The translations under genes were made by a program, and so were the position numbers. Under the pieces are notes generated by a model. It was not told where the DNA came from. It ran no database searches and saw only the letters and a list, made by a program, of their open reading frames with translations. Below, one piece after another: positions 1 through 15,900 of a stretch of 64,000 nt of DNA (position 1 is its first letter; each line of letters starts with the position of its first letter). The stretch is from Cloeon dipterum (Eukaryota > Arthropoda > Insecta > Ephemeroptera > Baetidae): the NCBI RefSeq assembly GCF_949628265.1, contig NC_088786.1, positions 3,844,001 to 3,908,000 on the forward strand, written 5' to 3'.

Positions 1-378
1 CGAATTGCAGTTTTCGTGTCTGTATTTGATTACCTTTGACGAGTTCCATCAAACTGCGTACAGATTATTTCAAGGAAACTGCTTTGAAATACGTGAAATA
101 TGAAATAAAACAAGATTTTAAGAAGATATGTAGGACTGTTTGCTAATGAAAAAACACAAACTTTGCAACCGCTAAAATTATAAAAAAAATTCAAACTCAA
201 GGTAAGATTTAAGGATTATTTAACGCAATTTCAATTCAAATTGGAATTACCCTTCGCTCAAATCTTTGAAAACGTAAAAAGTGAATAGGGTCAAGAAGAG
301 AGTGAAGCCAAATTTCTGTATATTTAAGCTGCATTTTTGTAAGTGAAATTAAAATCATCGAATTATTCCTGTTCTCAG
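1..378 (+). other. 3' end of an upstream intron of the DPP10-like gene
   Basis: AT-rich non-coding sequence ending in a pyrimidine-rich tract and an AG acceptor at 377-378, directly before the first visible coding exon. The start codon and short cytoplasmic N-terminus of the gene must lie in one or more exons left of the window. No other gene is seen here. Confidence 0.7.
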
Positions 379-3300
379 GAGCTGGTGTACGGCGGACCGA
401 GCGAAGGTCGCAACTGGCGGGGCATCCTGCTGTCGCTGCTGGTGATCAGCGTGGTGATCATGGGCATCATCCTGGCCATCTACACGCTGGGCTACGTGGA
501 TGAGCTGCTGTACTGGAGCGGCCGTCGTATGGACCTGTCCGAGGTGTTGGGCGGCGAATTGCGGCCGCACCGGCTGCCCTCGGTCTGGCTGTCGGCACGC
601 CACTTCGTCTTCCACGCCGACGACGGTTCGTTAGCGCTGTGGAGCGTTCAGACCGGCGCAATCACCACCCTAGTCACCAATCACACCATGGTGAGTACCG
701 AATTTTTTTTTTGACTAACTGCCTGGAATTTATTCAGTTAGACTAGAGGCTGATAAATGGAATGATCATAGATAGATTTAGTAACGAACACCGACGGCAT
801 ACAATAGTTAATCCTTTAAAGACGAAAAACAGCTAAAAGGACGGAATCGCGTGTGTTTCTGTTCCACCCTTTCTTTTATTTCTCGTGCTTGATGAGCCAT
901 TCTTTCCCTGAACTTGATTAATTCGTGCCCATTTTTCTCCTCTCGGTTAGAGGCATATTGCTTTCCCCCGTTCGTGTTTTTTTGCAGCTGCTTTTGTCCG
1001 CCAACAAAGTTGCTCTAGATGGATTAACTTAATTTTTCTCACGGTTTATGGAACGTGGCCGCTAAAAGCTTCTAATGAATCTGTTGGGATTTCGATAAAA
1101 AGAGCTCAGCGAAGTTAAGCTAACTGCACTGCAGCAAGAGAAAGTTTGCAAAATAGTTTTTAAGACAATAGAGTGAAACTTCCAACATATAATCGTTTAA
1201 AAGTCTTAAAAGCACGCTGAATGTTTACTTTGTTTATTTGATGATATTCTGCGGAGGAGAATCGTAAAAAAACGTTATGTTGTTCGCGATTTTCTGATTT
1301 TTTTTAGCCTGACAAAACTTTTCCTGAAATCATAAATTTACCAAATTAATTACTAATTCGCAAATCAGTGCAATTTAGTTTTAAAGGTCTAACATAAATC
1401 ATCAAAATCCCTAGCAGTGAAATCCTGATCTGCATCAATTTGATGAAGCATTTAAAGGCTAAATAGAAAACAATTTCCAAACAAACATAAATTTGACATT
1501 TATGTCACGGTACGGGCTCAAAGCCAATGATCGGATCTAAAGCTGATCAAGTTAATCCTGATTAATACCTTGGAAGCCTCTTCTGTGAGCGAAAGAAATG
1601 GAAAGTGTGTGTGTCAGCATCCACCCATCAGTTCACGCAGAGTGGAGCAGGCACCGGCTCAAACACAATTTCAGCCTCGGTGGGATCGTTTATCTCTCCG
1701 CCACGGAGACAAATTGATTTAGGGAAAAATGCCGTTTAACCCGGCAATTTTGCGCTCTGTCGGCCTTCCCGCTATTGCCACTCTGTTCACTTGTATCGCT
1801 GGGTGCACACCCATAAAGGAATCTAGCTTCTTCTAGTTAATCTCTCTAGGTGTATTATGCCAGTTAATCCTTTCATCCGATTATACAACGTGTATAATTT
1901 TGCCTTGGATCTAAAAATAGTGAGGAAATTTTTCGTATTTTCGTCTATAAAAATCTAAATTATATCTAGACCATTCAAAAAGCACAGCACTCGGTCGCAA
2001 AAAAAAACTCACCCCAAAAACTAATTAGACGTTCTTAAGCAGATTCTTGCCACACGGAAATCTTGATTGAATTAATAGAATGACTAAAAGATGCAAATTA
2101 CGGTGTAGCACTCAAGCAGGTTGAAAGGCATAAGGCGTTTTCCGTCTCGCCCCCATCCCTCATTCATATTGCTCCGTATCTGCTCTGAGAAATAATTAAA
2201 AAGAATAACTCATTTTGCTGGCGGCAATTTTCTTGTAACGGTGAAAATTTGAATATTTCCGCCATAATTTCCAGCATAAATTGGTGAATTCTCAGCATAG
2301 GCTGGAAGGTGTAGCAGGCAGGTGCATAGAATAAATTTGCCCTGGCGCCGGTGGAGGCGTTCAATATACTCTCTCATTATGCATTCTAGCGGGAGTGCTT
2401 AAATTGAAGGCTATAAAGACATCGAAACAATTTGCATTTGCTGAGCTATACACACACGGTGTATATATACGTACGCGCCAGCCCGCAACCTTACTGACGC
2501 GGAATATACATGTATTAGCCCCAGTAGGCCGAGGCAGGGTAGAGGATTATTATTTGTCTAGATTACTCCACTGCTTTAAATTGAGGGGAGTGCAAAAAAG
2601 TCAATTTTTGCAAAACGTGAATCTTGAATCAATTTGAAGTTAAATAAACTTGCATTAAGAACCAAGAAAATTTGTCCATTTATAGTTCTATATTTTTCTT
2701 AGTTGGAAAATATATTTTTAGGATCGACCTTTTTTAAAGAGGAATGTTATTGTTAAGCCCTGAAGAAAATGTTTTCATATATTACCCTCTCATGCTCGCA
2801 AGCTTGTCGTTTTTAGTGTCAAAATAATGAATTCCGCAATGTGCTTCGCAATGATTACAAGATGCTGCTACTTGTGCTGCTTGATAAGGAAACTGCCGTT
2901 GGCAGTAATAATATTTTCTCACAAAGGCAAAATGTAAGCAAGCGCTGCTGCTACTGCGAATAGAGAAAGTTAACGGTGGCTGCCTCTCTTTCGTGTCAAA
3001 GGAAAGTATTTCTTCGTTTTTCAATTTTCCCCCGCAGTGGAAAAAATCGATAAATAGTTTATTGGCACTGTTTGAGTTTGCCGAAAAGAAATATTCATGG
3101 CGGGTCTTTGTGTGCGTGTGCGTTCGCAAGGAAAATCGTGAAAATTCTGTTAAAATGCTCACAAAGAAACGTGTCGCATTCCTCGCGTGCAGACCTAAAT
3201 TTATTGAAACTTGGAATTCCGGAATTTATGGGAGAAGATTGTGCATATCCGAATGAGTAAGATTTACTGCAGTATTTGATTGATTTTATATTGTGCTTAC

Positions 3301-3883
3301 CGGTGCTTACATTTCAAGAATGTCTGATACGTTATGTTGAGCTCGATAGGTTGCTGGAATGAATTCTTTTACTGATTATGCAACCTGCGTGACCTCTCTA
3401 CCAAGAGTTTGCATAATATGATTTTTTTGTTCCATATACTTTGAAAGCTCTTCAATAAAAAGGGCGATAACGAATTAAAAATACATTGAATCATAATTAA
3501 ACTAGTTTGAAAAAACTGTTCACCTCAGTCCAAATTTAAAGGGAAACATAGGATATTGTCCGAGTTCGTGACTGCCAGCGATATGGCCTGCCCATGCCCA
3601 TTGAATTTCAATCAATGGTGCTTTCTCAACCGCAATAATTCACACTGAAATGAAAATGCATGCGAACTATCAAGAACAAAAGACTATTGTACCTCAACAC
3701 GACGTCTACGAGCAGAGACACGTGGAGCCCGCATTGTGTGATCTAAACTGTCCGGTTCCTGTTCACATCGTAATGTCGAACGGCAGAGGAAAATCAGGAC
3801 AAGCAGGAAGTTTCCAACAAAAGGCTAACAGCAGCATGGCTAAGCAAGTTGCTCCAAAAGCGTTACAAATGCAGATTGCGCGC

Positions 3884-3928
<45 letters not shown>

Positions 3929-6900
3929 CGTGGAAAGTGGAAACCAGTTGGTTGGTCGGTGGCGGAACTCCCGGTGCAGGAAGCCAGTTTGCCTAGCACT
4001 CGTCATCAGAGTGCGCCAACTGAATTGCATGCATTTGCCCTTAGCAGGCATCGCTGTAAAATACAAACTCAAACCTTCACTGACCCTAATAGTGGAATGG
4101 TTTAGCGCAATGAGCGAACGGGGAATATTATGGTTTTAAAATTCAGATGTGAATTCTTAACAGAAAATCTACTCAATAGAAGTTTCTAAAGTGAATAATG
4201 AATCAATAAACGTTTATTCCATCTAAAATCTTCGACCCTTTTTTAATTCTACTTCAGCTTTAATTAAAAATAGTCAAATGAAACTGAAATTTCTCAAAGG
4301 TTTTGGTCGAAAATGCCAATGAATGAATTTGATTTGATATGAAAATATAAAATAGCGAAGCAGAATGTCAAAATTTATCTCCCATTCATTTTTATCGATG
4401 CTTAACTCGGGGTTTTTCTATTTATAAAAATTAGAGAAAGGTTTTTTCTGAGAATAAAAGTCCTAAAATTGTCTGAATCAGTCATGATCTTTAACGAGGA
4501 AATCAGAGTATCCAATTGAGAAAATGTGTTGGCGATGCGACTGATTCAAGCAGCTGGATGCACTCAAATGAACACAAGATGCGCTCTCTCAATGGTCTAC
4601 GTTGGAGCATTATTAGTGTAGTTAGTCGTCTCGCTCGCTCCATCGTACAAATGTGACCCAGAATTGTGAGAGACAGCCTAATGCATATAAATTCTATTGT
4701 AATTAAAGCTAATCCCGGTCTATTCAAGCAGCGCGGAGAGAGAAATGCTTTGTGCATCTCTGACATGCTGAGCCAGCTGTATATGGTGTGTGTGTGTATG
4801 TGCATTTTGCTTGCTTCCTCAAGTGGCTCGTCCGTTTCATGCAGTGTTTGTTTGCGCAGAGATGCTAATCAGATGTACTGACTTAAACTCAGTTTGACGA
4901 TTGTTCAGCCAGATTGTTGTCTTTTCTTGAGCAAAATGCGTTGTTTACTTGTGGCAGGATTAAATTCCTTCTCGCGTTTGTTGGTTGAGTCTGGTATTGC
5001 ATTGAGGAGAGCTAATGCTACTTATCGTAATGCTACAGCAAATAGATATCTTTTTGTACTGGTTGGTTTGACATGGTTGTTCTATCAAAGCTGATATTTT
5101 GAAACTTCACTGAGCTCCCAATTTTATGTTAGTGGAACACGACCTAGGTGCAGAATCTGAATTCGCGGATATCCGAAATACATAGCGGAATAAAAAACAG
5201 AGCTCACGTTGCATAATTAAAATTGAAAACTACATCCTTGTTGGCATTAGCATTATCAGGACTAATTTAAATTGGATGAAAATGCTTTTTACTCAGCTGT
5301 ATTAATTATGCGGCCTTGTGCAGCTGTTTAAGCACCAGCTGTTAATTCTTCTGAATTGGCTGGACTTCCAAAAATTCTAAACGAATATTCTTCTTTAAAA
5401 ATATATAATAATACAATGTGTTGAGATTTTATATTTCTTGACATGTTTCGGCTCCAGCAGGCGCCTCAGTCTTGAAGAGCCACTAATAATAAATAAATAG
5501 TCTTTCCCATTTAAGAAACAGCAGAAATAGAAAGAAATACACACGCATTTGTAAATCTTTAAATTTAAATAGACTGGATGGCTCTACTCTGCGCGGAAAA
5601 TGAATTCAGGATGATCAGCTAATAGTGAAAATTCGAAGAGAAAAAAATTAAATGAAATTCCTGGATTAACTTTCTGGGTCCAGCTTGCTGAACGATAGAA
5701 AAATCAATTCATCGATTTTCTTGGTTACAAAGCAATGATGGAATTTGGACCATAATAGTGCTTGCAGCGTGACCCATTAGCTGCATGCGGTGCCAGCAAG
5801 TCCCCAACCCTAGTCCCTTTCGAATTCCAAAGTAAAGCGAGCCCCTTGAGCAGCGTTCTCCGAATTCAGCCACCCGTTTACTCACCCTTTGATGTGCTAA
5901 ATTCATGCTGCAGGGTTCGGGTGGGTGTGCGCCGGCTGAATAGACACTGCTTATTCGGCTGGGCCTGCCAGAATTGTAGAACTTTAGGCTTCTTGTGTTG
6001 CCTTTTGTTGCACATAATCAAGAGCGGGAATCCGTCTTCACAGCCAGCGAATGCATGACGGTCATTAAATTACCAAAGGCTCGTCAAGTTTGAATAACTT
6101 CAATAAATTAGCTTACAATTAGAGCCGAATATTAATTAATGGTTTACATTCAAAATGATTTTATTGCGGATCATTGGTTTATTAAACGCAAAATATGCGT
6201 GCAACACACATTAGAGCCGAATAATATGTATTTCTTTTTGTTCACTTTCCATTTATCGCACCTGCCTCTTCTTTAACCTAAGCATGCACGGTGCCAAGAA
6301 TGTGAGCAAAGGCTCACCTTTTCACGCCGCATTAGTTTTCTTTTCTGATATCATCTGCAAACGAGACTTTGATTCCGCGAGAGGCGCGAGCAAAATTTCC
6401 CCTGGGTCGCGCGCTGTAAAGCCCCTCAGAGCAGCAGTGCGAAAACATTCCGAGCACGGAGCTCAATTTGCGTCGTGCATGTCACCCGGCCGAGATCTGC
6501 AAAGCAGAGACGACGCTCTTCAAACATGCGTTGCATTATTTCAACCGAGGGCGAGAACGCGCCATACAACGCGCTTGACAAACAGAAATCATTGCCTTGC
6601 CTCGCGTGATTAGGGAAGAACGCATTGTTCGACTATGTTTCAGTGGCGTGACTCCTCCTTTAAATATTAATTAATTCTCATGGTGATAAATAGTCTCATG
6701 ATTCTCTAAAAGCAGCAGAAAGTTGTGTGCCATAATTTTGCCCCAAATGACCGTAAAAACTGTTAAATTTCCCATTTTTTTGCGGGTTTTACGGGCATTT
6801 CAATGTAAAAATTTCGGGATTTCGAGTAAGACGTAACACGTGTTCAAGTTGGTTGTGGAACAAAAGTTCGGAAACCATTGAACTCATCTTGTCAATCCAA

Positions 6901-9900
6901 ACAGCCTCAAAGATTTAGGTCACTGTAAAGTCAGCTTTTCGAGTGGAAGGTTCAATTTTGAAATAAAGGCCACCAAAAATTAGAGTTTGGACATTGTCAT
7001 TTTGTAGAGCTTAAAAAATTAGTTAAAAGTAATGTCTAACTCTGGAGTGGTGTTTTTATAACTTCAAATAAAAAAACTATACTTTTTGCTTACAAAAAAG
7101 GGTTAAACGCCCAAATCTCAGCTTCTAAGAGTCGGATTTAGAACAGTTAAAAACCATTAGTCTCGTCCTAATCTCCCCTAGATAGCCGAAGCAGTATAAG
7201 GGTGCCAACCCTTCAACCACTTTTTTGCACCCTTAAAAAAGAATATTGTTTCACTTTTTTATTGTTCGCACCTCACTGCACAACGGAGTCGCGTGTTTAG
7301 GGCCCGTTAACCACTTATATTCAGCGCTTCAAAAGATGTGAAGAAGAGTCGAACAGTATGAAGTTTTTTAATTATGACTGTTAGAACTCGATATTTACTT
7401 GACACATTTGTTTTTATTTTGTCAGTCTCCGAACGAAAAAAGACACTTTACTCCAAGTCTCGCATAGATTTACAAAAACTGCACACCATTTGACTCGTTA
7501 TGACTTCCCACCCAGACAGCTAATATACATTTCTCACCCCAAGATTAGACAAAACTGTCACCTCTGTGGTTGATATTTTAAATCATAATTTTTTTTTGCA
7601 ATTTCAAGATTTTTTTCTTGTTCCTTATGTATAACTCGTATAATTTAATTGACCTACCATATAAAGAGCAAATTCATTACCTTTCCGATAATCTAAAGAA
7701 GCAGAAGAAGTGACGCCACTGAGCGCCGAGCGGTTCGTTTAAAACACCCTCATCCGTCTTTCCCCGCCACCCCTCGGAGCAAGGAGTCTTTTGGCCGCTT
7801 GCGAGGAGGCAGCTGGCCTACGCCGCAAACACACGACTTGAAATTTGCTGCTTCGCCGCAAATTAAACGTCTGCATGCCTGCTCCTTTATGCACACTTAT
7901 TCAGGCGGTTGGCCGGCCTAATGAAGTGAATGTGCGCCCGGGACGCTGCCGGGCATCGCTGCATGGTCGTCTAATAATGATCTGCGCCGCTCCTTGGCGT
8001 GTGTTCCACGCCCTGTTGAGACACTGAAAAGCCTGATGTTTGTTTTAAGATAAACTGGGGGATGGGGTTGATTAAGAGCACATCGCTGTGGTAGTTAATT
8101 TGTTGTGTCTAAGGCTGGGAGCGTGTCAATGAATCCTACATCAAGGAAAAGTCAATATTTAGGTTAATTAAAAAAAGTTAGAAAAAAATTAGAACACAGG
8201 AACCAATAAGAGATTATTGTTAACTGCAAAAGACTCTACTCACACATAATAGGCGGCTAAAATAGGGGTTTCAGAATCCTCTGTGGTATATATAGATATG
8301 ATTTTTGAGGGAAAATCTTTGTGATGAGGGTTGAGGGACCGGAACAGCCCCAGCACAGTGCGAGAACGTCTGATTTATTTTTAAAACTACTTTCTCTTAG
8401 CTGTCAATCTTTGATAAATAAAGTTGAGCAATTTTTTTATTGTAAAAGCTTGTGTTATGAAAAAAATTAGCCGTATTTATAAAAACATTTGCAGTGGAAA
8501 TAAATCTCCACGCTGATGGACTAGATTGAATAGAACAGAGATTCTATTTGGCCTGCTTGTCTGTTTCAGAGACAACTAGACGTGCAAGGATACCAAGTGT
8601 CTGCTGACAGAAAATACGTTCTCTTTCGCCACAACGTCAAACCCGTAAGTCAAACGCTCTTCACCCACAGCCCAAGCAAAACACAGTTGCCATAGTTTCC
8701 ATTCGATTCACGCTGACTGTACATAAGAAGCCAAACAATCCGACTGCAAAGACTGCTGATATTCTCTCAAATCTCTCCGACTGCTGACGTCTACTTTTCT
8801 CAAGCTGGTTTTAATCCACAGGTTTTCCAGCACACGTTCACCGCCTTCTACACTGTGTACGACGTATTCAACGAGTAAGAGCCTTTTCCGACGAAAAACT
8901 TTTCCCCCTGATGAGAATCGGGACTTTTCTTCATGTCACTTTTTCGGAGAACGTTTTCTTATCTTGTGTAGATTGAAACGCAGATAATACAGAAGCCTAG
9001 CACTACTTGAGAGGATTAGTTTGGTTCTGGCTCAGAGAAGTTCTGAAATGAGGTGCAATAAATCAAGTCTCTCTAATGCGAAAAGAAATTGTTTGTGATA
9101 GGGTTCACTTATTGGTCTTTAAAAGAGTGATGAGTAAAAAATTTCAAATATTAAAAATTAAAATACACGAGATAATTGATGGAAATTTATAAATTGCTAA
9201 ATTTATATAGTATTATCCGCTCTGATCTTAATTAGGATGGGAGCGAATTTTTGGAATAAATAATTTATTAAATTCGGGAAATTCGTTAAAATCTCTTTGA
9301 TTAGTACCCTCATTGCAAAAAATACTAATATTTGTTTTGTGATTATTATCATTTAAAATATTTTAGGAGCATGCATTGAGATCTAAATTCCAATATAACG
9401 CATTTCCTGTGTTTTGGATTCCAATTTATTCCTTGAAAACAATAACTTTTTTTAAAAAAAGCAATGTAAACATGAAGGAATGTCTCGCATATGTGAAATC
9501 GAATCAAGCAAATGTTTGGTCTCGGCCGCAGCCACCACTTGCCGATCCGGTTGAAGCCGGGCGCCGCGACGCACAGCCGACTCCAGTTCGCCTCGTGGGT
9601 GGGCAACACGACGTCGTTGCTGTTGGTTCACGACAACGACTTGTACCTGCAACGCACCCCCATCCCCCCGGCCGCCCCCGCCAAACCACAGGTTCGGCTG
9701 ACGGCCAGCGGGGTGCCCGGCGAGTTCTACAACGGCGTGCCAAACTGGCTCTACCAAGGTCTGTCCGATACCCAGATTAATATCTTTTCTGTGCCGACGC
9801 CGACGCGAATTCGTTCGCTTTTCTTTTTTGATTAGCCGACAAGAAGATTTATGATGGGCTGACGTTGGCAGCTAGATCGCGTTATTTGGCTTAATGAGTG

Positions 9901-12900
9901 CTACGGCCCTTTGAATAACACACGTGCTCAAGGACTCGGGGAACATTTTTAAAGTCTCTTCAAAGAGAGAGTGCCGTCTTTTAATCTCTCTCCGGATGAG
10001 CATTTCACTTAATGAGTTTTCCGAGCGTTTTTTTCATTAGAATCTCAATTTGCACAAACAGGAAAATGGTTTATTTAGCTGCGCGCCGTTCAGGTTTAGT
10101 GCGATCAGACTAGTATAGTTATTCCGGCGAAGAAAGGGCCAAAAGTTTTCCCCACCAAGAATTGGGCCATAAAGATTCGTTGTGCCAGTGTGGCAGAGCA
10201 AAGAAAAAGTCACTAAGCCGACGTTTTTACGTCCAGTCCGGCGCCCGGGCGCTTGTTAAATTTCGGCCAGACCCAGATGCCGCCGAGGTAGCTACATATG
10301 CAACTGGCAGAGGCCGCGTGGCGCGCGTGTTGCCTACTTTCATTTTTCTTTCTACGCGCACAGCGCAGGCGGACAGGTAAATTATTATGAAAGAGCCAAC
10401 TGCCTCGGCCGCCGGAGATAAAAGGATCCATAACTTTTAATATTTTCTGACACAAGCGAGCAGCTAGGGTTAGCACGCGGTGGCGGCCCCACCCAAGAAA
10501 CTCCCGCCAATAACTTTTTATGGGGTGGATGGCTTCTGCAAACTAGCTCACCTGCCCCAACTGCGTCCACTTTAAGGCGCGAAGGGTGTGCGAAACGGCC
10601 AGCTTGCAGCTCCCTTGAGTGCTATGCGCCAAGATGGCTGCAATTAAAAATAATTAGGGATAAGGATAACAGAAAATATGCTTACCAGAGTAAATAAATA
10701 TGATATATATGAAATTAAGTACTGGAATCCAGTATTAGTTTCAAAATACGGCCAGAAAATAATTGAAATGAAGCCAGCGTCCTACTATCCGTGATCTAGA
10801 ACTGACCTGCCACGAATGGCAAATAATCAACTACCCTCTAGAAGTGCATGCATTGTGTGTTACTCGAGCACTTTTGTGCCACTAGATCCTCAATCTTGGT
10901 TTATTGCCGGGTATTGCGTGTTGGCACGCCATCCGCCCGGTTATCAACGACGGCGTGTCGTCTCTATGGCTCGTCAATCGCTGGTTCAGTGGCGTTAACA
11001 CTCTTCTTCAAATCACCTAAATCAAATTTATTGACTGCAGCACATTCTCTCCGCACGCCAATAGATAATTTGTGTAAAACAGAACTGACTACAACTAATA
11101 ATTAATAATGTCAAAAATTAATTTTGCTCGGCCTACAAATGATTGAGAAATATTCCTCTTTCTTCCTTTTAAATTGGCCACCGAGAAATCCAGTTCCGCC
11201 ACTGGTTTTCGGACATTTCCACCGGAATGCGTTTTTAGATCCGATTAGTTGATGGAATTTGCTGCGCGAGGGAGACTGATTGCTTTCTGTCATTTGGTGC
11301 AGAGGAAGGCTTGCTGGGCGACAGTGAAAAGGCTGTGTGGAGCAGCGTCGATGGCTCCAGGCTGCTCTTCGCCACGTTCAACGACACGGGCGTGCGCCTG
11401 CTGCAGGTGCCGTGGATGGGACCCTCGCAGGGCGCTGCCGGGGCAACCGATGCAACCTTTCCTTCTTCCAGAACAGTGCACTACCCCACGGTAAGTGAAC
11501 AAATGGTTTTTCAATAAACAACTTAAATTTAAATAGAGAAAACACGCACACAAGTGAAGAAAAATGATTAGATAAAAAACTTGAATCTGTGCAGAGATAT
11601 TTCATTTATTATTTCAACAAACAAGAGGCTTGCGCCCCTTGGGACCTTCGGTTTTTCGAAGTTCAAAAGGTTCTTCTTCAAGGATTTTGATCGGATCGGC
11701 TCGTATTTAGTCTGAAATCTATACAGATATATATAATTTATTATTTCAACAATTTCAGAAAAATTGTGTAGCTTTAATTACTTTCCTAACCATAATTCAT
11801 GTCTAGTTTTGAAATAAAATTTAATCTTTTAATTGTAGTAGCAAACTGAGGTGCTATTTAAAACTACTGTTTTTGGGCAGACTCAGCTCTTTATCTACAA
11901 ACAAATCATTTCTTTTTTGACACCGTGTTTTGGTCGGAAGCCATCGAAAAGAAAAGCATCATAGTGCCTGCGAACAAACTGGCTCTCAATCTCGCTCCCA
12001 TGCAGAAGCGAGAGGGAGAGAGAAAAAAGCGTGACAGGTTGCTAAAACAGAGCAGTTTGCAATCGACGCGGTGTCCATTTTGCCCTAAAGAGGTTCGGAA
12101 GTGGTCACTCTTTTTTGTCCAAGTGGTAATGGCACTCACGCACGCAGACACTTTGCCACGGCTAATTCTCTTCCTCGGCCAATTTACAAACCGTTTGCGG
12201 TGATTCTGCAGAAAAAACGCGATTTTTGTTTTGACAGTGCACCAGTTCGCTTTCTTTTCCTCCTTCCCTCGTACGAAAACAAAAAATCCTTCTCACCGTT
12301 GAGGCGCACACTGGAGACGGAGGCGCAGACGGAATGGGCGAGCAGCGAAATAAATTCCACACGTGACTCGAATTTTCGCACTAAACGGCCGTTTGTCTGT
12401 GTACGTTTCAGCCAGGCTCGAGCAACCCCGACGTGCGGCTGTTCGTTCTGGACCTGGAGGGCGGCAACCAAACGGCAACGACCAAGTGGGAGGTGGTGCC
12501 GCCGCTCGAGCTCAATGACACGTAAGGAGCGCCGTATTAATTGCCTGCGGCCTGTTTAATCACATTCGGCTGTGTAGAGATTTCTACATCACGGCGGCGG
12601 ACTGGGTCGGCGACTCCAACGACTTTATCACTGTCACCTGGATGAATCGGGCGCAGAACTTGAGCGTGGTCACAACTTGCCACCAGGATCAGAATTGGAC
12701 CTGCCACGAGGTAATTTAAATGGCCCAACTATGCACACGCTACAAGTGGTACACTATTAGTCAGGCCCAAATTACACACACTTCGTCAGATTTAGCAATC
12801 CGATTTTTCATAGATCTAATTTTGATTCATTTTAGTGACATTTAATTAATAATTATTTATGTACAGCTTTCTTTCTATGGGCCGTGAGCAAATTAAAAAT

Positions 12901-15900
12901 GTTTTTGCGATATTTTAGTTAAAAGAAATGCAAGTAATTGAATTTGAACCAAGAATAAATGAAAATTAATAAAACATTCAAAAGCTCATGAATATTTGAG
13001 CTGCTCTCAATATTTGATTGTTTCTTTCATGAAAGGAAAATCAATTCAATTTTTTTTACTTTTTTATTAAACAAAGCTAAAAAATTCATGCAATATGCAA
13101 ATTACAAATGGTTGGTTAATTTTTAAAATGTACAGATAAGGAGAAAAGATTAATTTTTGCCTCTTTTGATGAAAGAAGCGTTAGAACAAAAAAAAATAGA
13201 GAAATTTAATTTGAAAAACGGTAGTTACAGACGGCAGAAATAAAGCCAGTTTTGGAACAGTTCACATGACCGCCGGTTAGCATGCGCCATCGTGAAGAAA
13301 GCTGTACTCTGAAAAATACAATTTAATTTAAAAACCCATTAAAATATTGAACCCTATACTACGCTTACTAGTTTTGTTTTTGCAGTTAATGCACTGCACC
13401 CAGCACGGAGATTCAAACGTATAATGGTTTTTTGTGACCTCGTCTTCCGTGCAGAAAGGCACTTTTGGCTCCTTTAGAAAAATACAGCCGCACTTGCGAG
13501 CGCATGGATCGGTTCTTGAAAACGCTGTGAAAGAAAAAAATTAGGCTTTCCTTCTACTTCCACGTAAATTGGAAAAGTTTTACTCACTGGAGGCAGCCAA
13601 GAAAGTGACAATAACAAAGAATATCGTTAAGAATTTCATGTTGCTGCTATAGCGCTTCTTACATAAAAATTCACGTTGCTCTGTTTTTCGCCTCGGATCA
13701 AATGACCTCTACGAAATTTGGAGGGGGAGTCCTAATTATGAATCTAGAGATAGAAAATATTGATGAATAAAACTTAATATTTTTGTTTAGCGAAGTAACA
13801 TTTTTTTAAACTTTACCTCTTATCTTATTTTTTTAAATTCAATTCTCATTTTTAACTGTCTAGGTTCATATTGAGCGAGCTCTGGAGTCGTCTTGGGTGG
13901 ACGTGGAGCCGTCGCCAGTATTTTCGGCCGACGGTAGCAGCCTTTTGTTGCTGTGTCCGGTGCAGGAGGGCGCCGCCGACTACTTTACTCACATCACTCA
14001 CGTCAGCCTGGCTCCGCCGCAGCGACTCGCGGTCATTAGTCACGGCCGGCACGAGGTCGAGCGGATTGTCGGCTGGCACACTGCTGCTCACTTAGTGTGA
14101 GTCTCAATGCCCGAGATTCCCACTTTTTACCTCAAAACTGTGATCTAGTTTTATTCACATACACCTTTTCATGGTGTGCTTTCATGACGAGTGAATAATT
14201 ATTATTGAGAGGAAATTTGCTCAAAGTAAAAATTAATACTGAATAAATAAAATGAAATTCAGCATCTCAATTGAAATATAGGACTGTCAAAAATGTCTCA
14301 AATATTTAAACAATTTATTTAATTATTCGTCTACCCATGCAATAAAAATTAATTTTTTTTTTTTTTTAGAATATTTATTAAACGCCAACGGCGTACAACT
14401 ATTTCCAGCATTTATATGAGGCAGCTTTGGTTAAAGTCAAAGGTTTTAAAGGACAATCAAGAATGTGGTACATACTGTACAGATCAGCATTACAATAACT
14501 ACATTTACATTTGTCGGTAACATCCAGGTGAAAACAAGAATTTGTGCAAATAAGAAAATGATACCCATGAAATTCATTTAAAAGGATATAGACATGAATA
14601 AACAGCAAGCTTCAGAAAAAGCCAAAATTGAGTCATCAATTCGTCTCTTAATTCCAGATACTATCTGGGCACCTCTGAAAACGGGCCGGGTCAGCGTCAC
14701 CTCTACGTGGCCCCTGACCCCGGTTTATCAGCGGCCAGCAACAGCCTGGACATGAGCCTAGAGGCACGTCGTCTGGAGCCGCGCTGTTTGACGTGCCGCC
14801 TGGGCCAAACGGAGCACCAATACGAAAACTGCACCTATTTCTCGGCCCTGCTCAGCCCTGAGACGGGGCACGTGGTGATCGAGTGCCAGGGCCACGGCAC
14901 TCCCAGGGCTGGCCTCCACGCACCCCTCGTCTCGCTCAAGGACAAGTTCAAACTGGTCCGCATGCTCTACGTAGGCTTCCAACTCAGGGGCAACCCTGCA
15001 TCCCCTGGACCTTCAGGTGAGATGCCAGTGATTTTTTTAAAGCGGTGGAATTAAAACCAGAGGACGAGATTTCAAACGGTTTTTTGTTTATTGCAAAGCA
15101 CAGAAACACATTTCATTTCCACGCTGATCTGCGTCATCGAGTTGTTTCAATGACAAGTTCCGTCGTGAAGGAAAGTGAATGCTGCGAAACAGTTAAATTA
15201 TTTTACCATCCATTTTACAAGGGAAAGTCTTACCTGTTCCGCGTTGGCAGTTCCAGCATTTCAATTTGCATTCATTTTCGAACGTAAGCTTGTTCTGCGA
15301 GTTGCTGTCCTTTGCGCAGAATGGCTTGACTGCGTCCTTGGTGCATCTGCACTTACCACCGCACTTTTCATCAGCCGATGCTGCGTAAAAGGAAATTAAT
15401 TATCAAATTTAAAACATTGGAAAACATCTGCTGTATTAGTTTACAAATCAAATTAAAAAGGTTTAATTGAGAAAGTATCAATTAGGATTTAATATTTAAA
15501 TACATACCGAAAACGGCGAAGAATGCCAAGACGGCGAAGAAAATGGCGAAGAACTTCATGTTGCTGCTTCAAAATCTTCCTCAACAATATTGATTGAGCT
15601 TAGCTGATCCATATTTATATTCTTCGCTGCCCCCCTATTCGCGAACTTTGTGCCGGTTCACGCGATAAGGGGGAAATTACTCAACATCTAAGGACAAAAC
15701 AGAAAAATTATGCACGGCTGGAGGTAATGACCGCATCTGTGAACTGTGTTAATTGTGGCAAGTGTAAAGGTTTGCGTTGTAAACATAACAGTTGGCAAGG
15801 TTGGTGTCACGCACACAGGCCGGAAATCGCTGCCGTGACAATGCGAACATTAGGCATCCCGGCCGCGCAACTGCCTAAACAAACAATCTCTGCTGCGACC

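Noticed and set aside
9376..9835. Long overlapping open frames on both strands around exon 4 of the DPP10-like gene
   Set aside because: They are shadows of the GC-rich exon 9532-9758 and run into intron sequence; only the frame matching the propeller and the splice phases was kept.
15045..15399. Plus-strand open frames over the Kazal-like gene, repeated at 21367-21763
   Set aside because: They are antisense shadows of the conserved minus-strand inhibitor exons; the repeated copies look conserved only because the region is duplicated.
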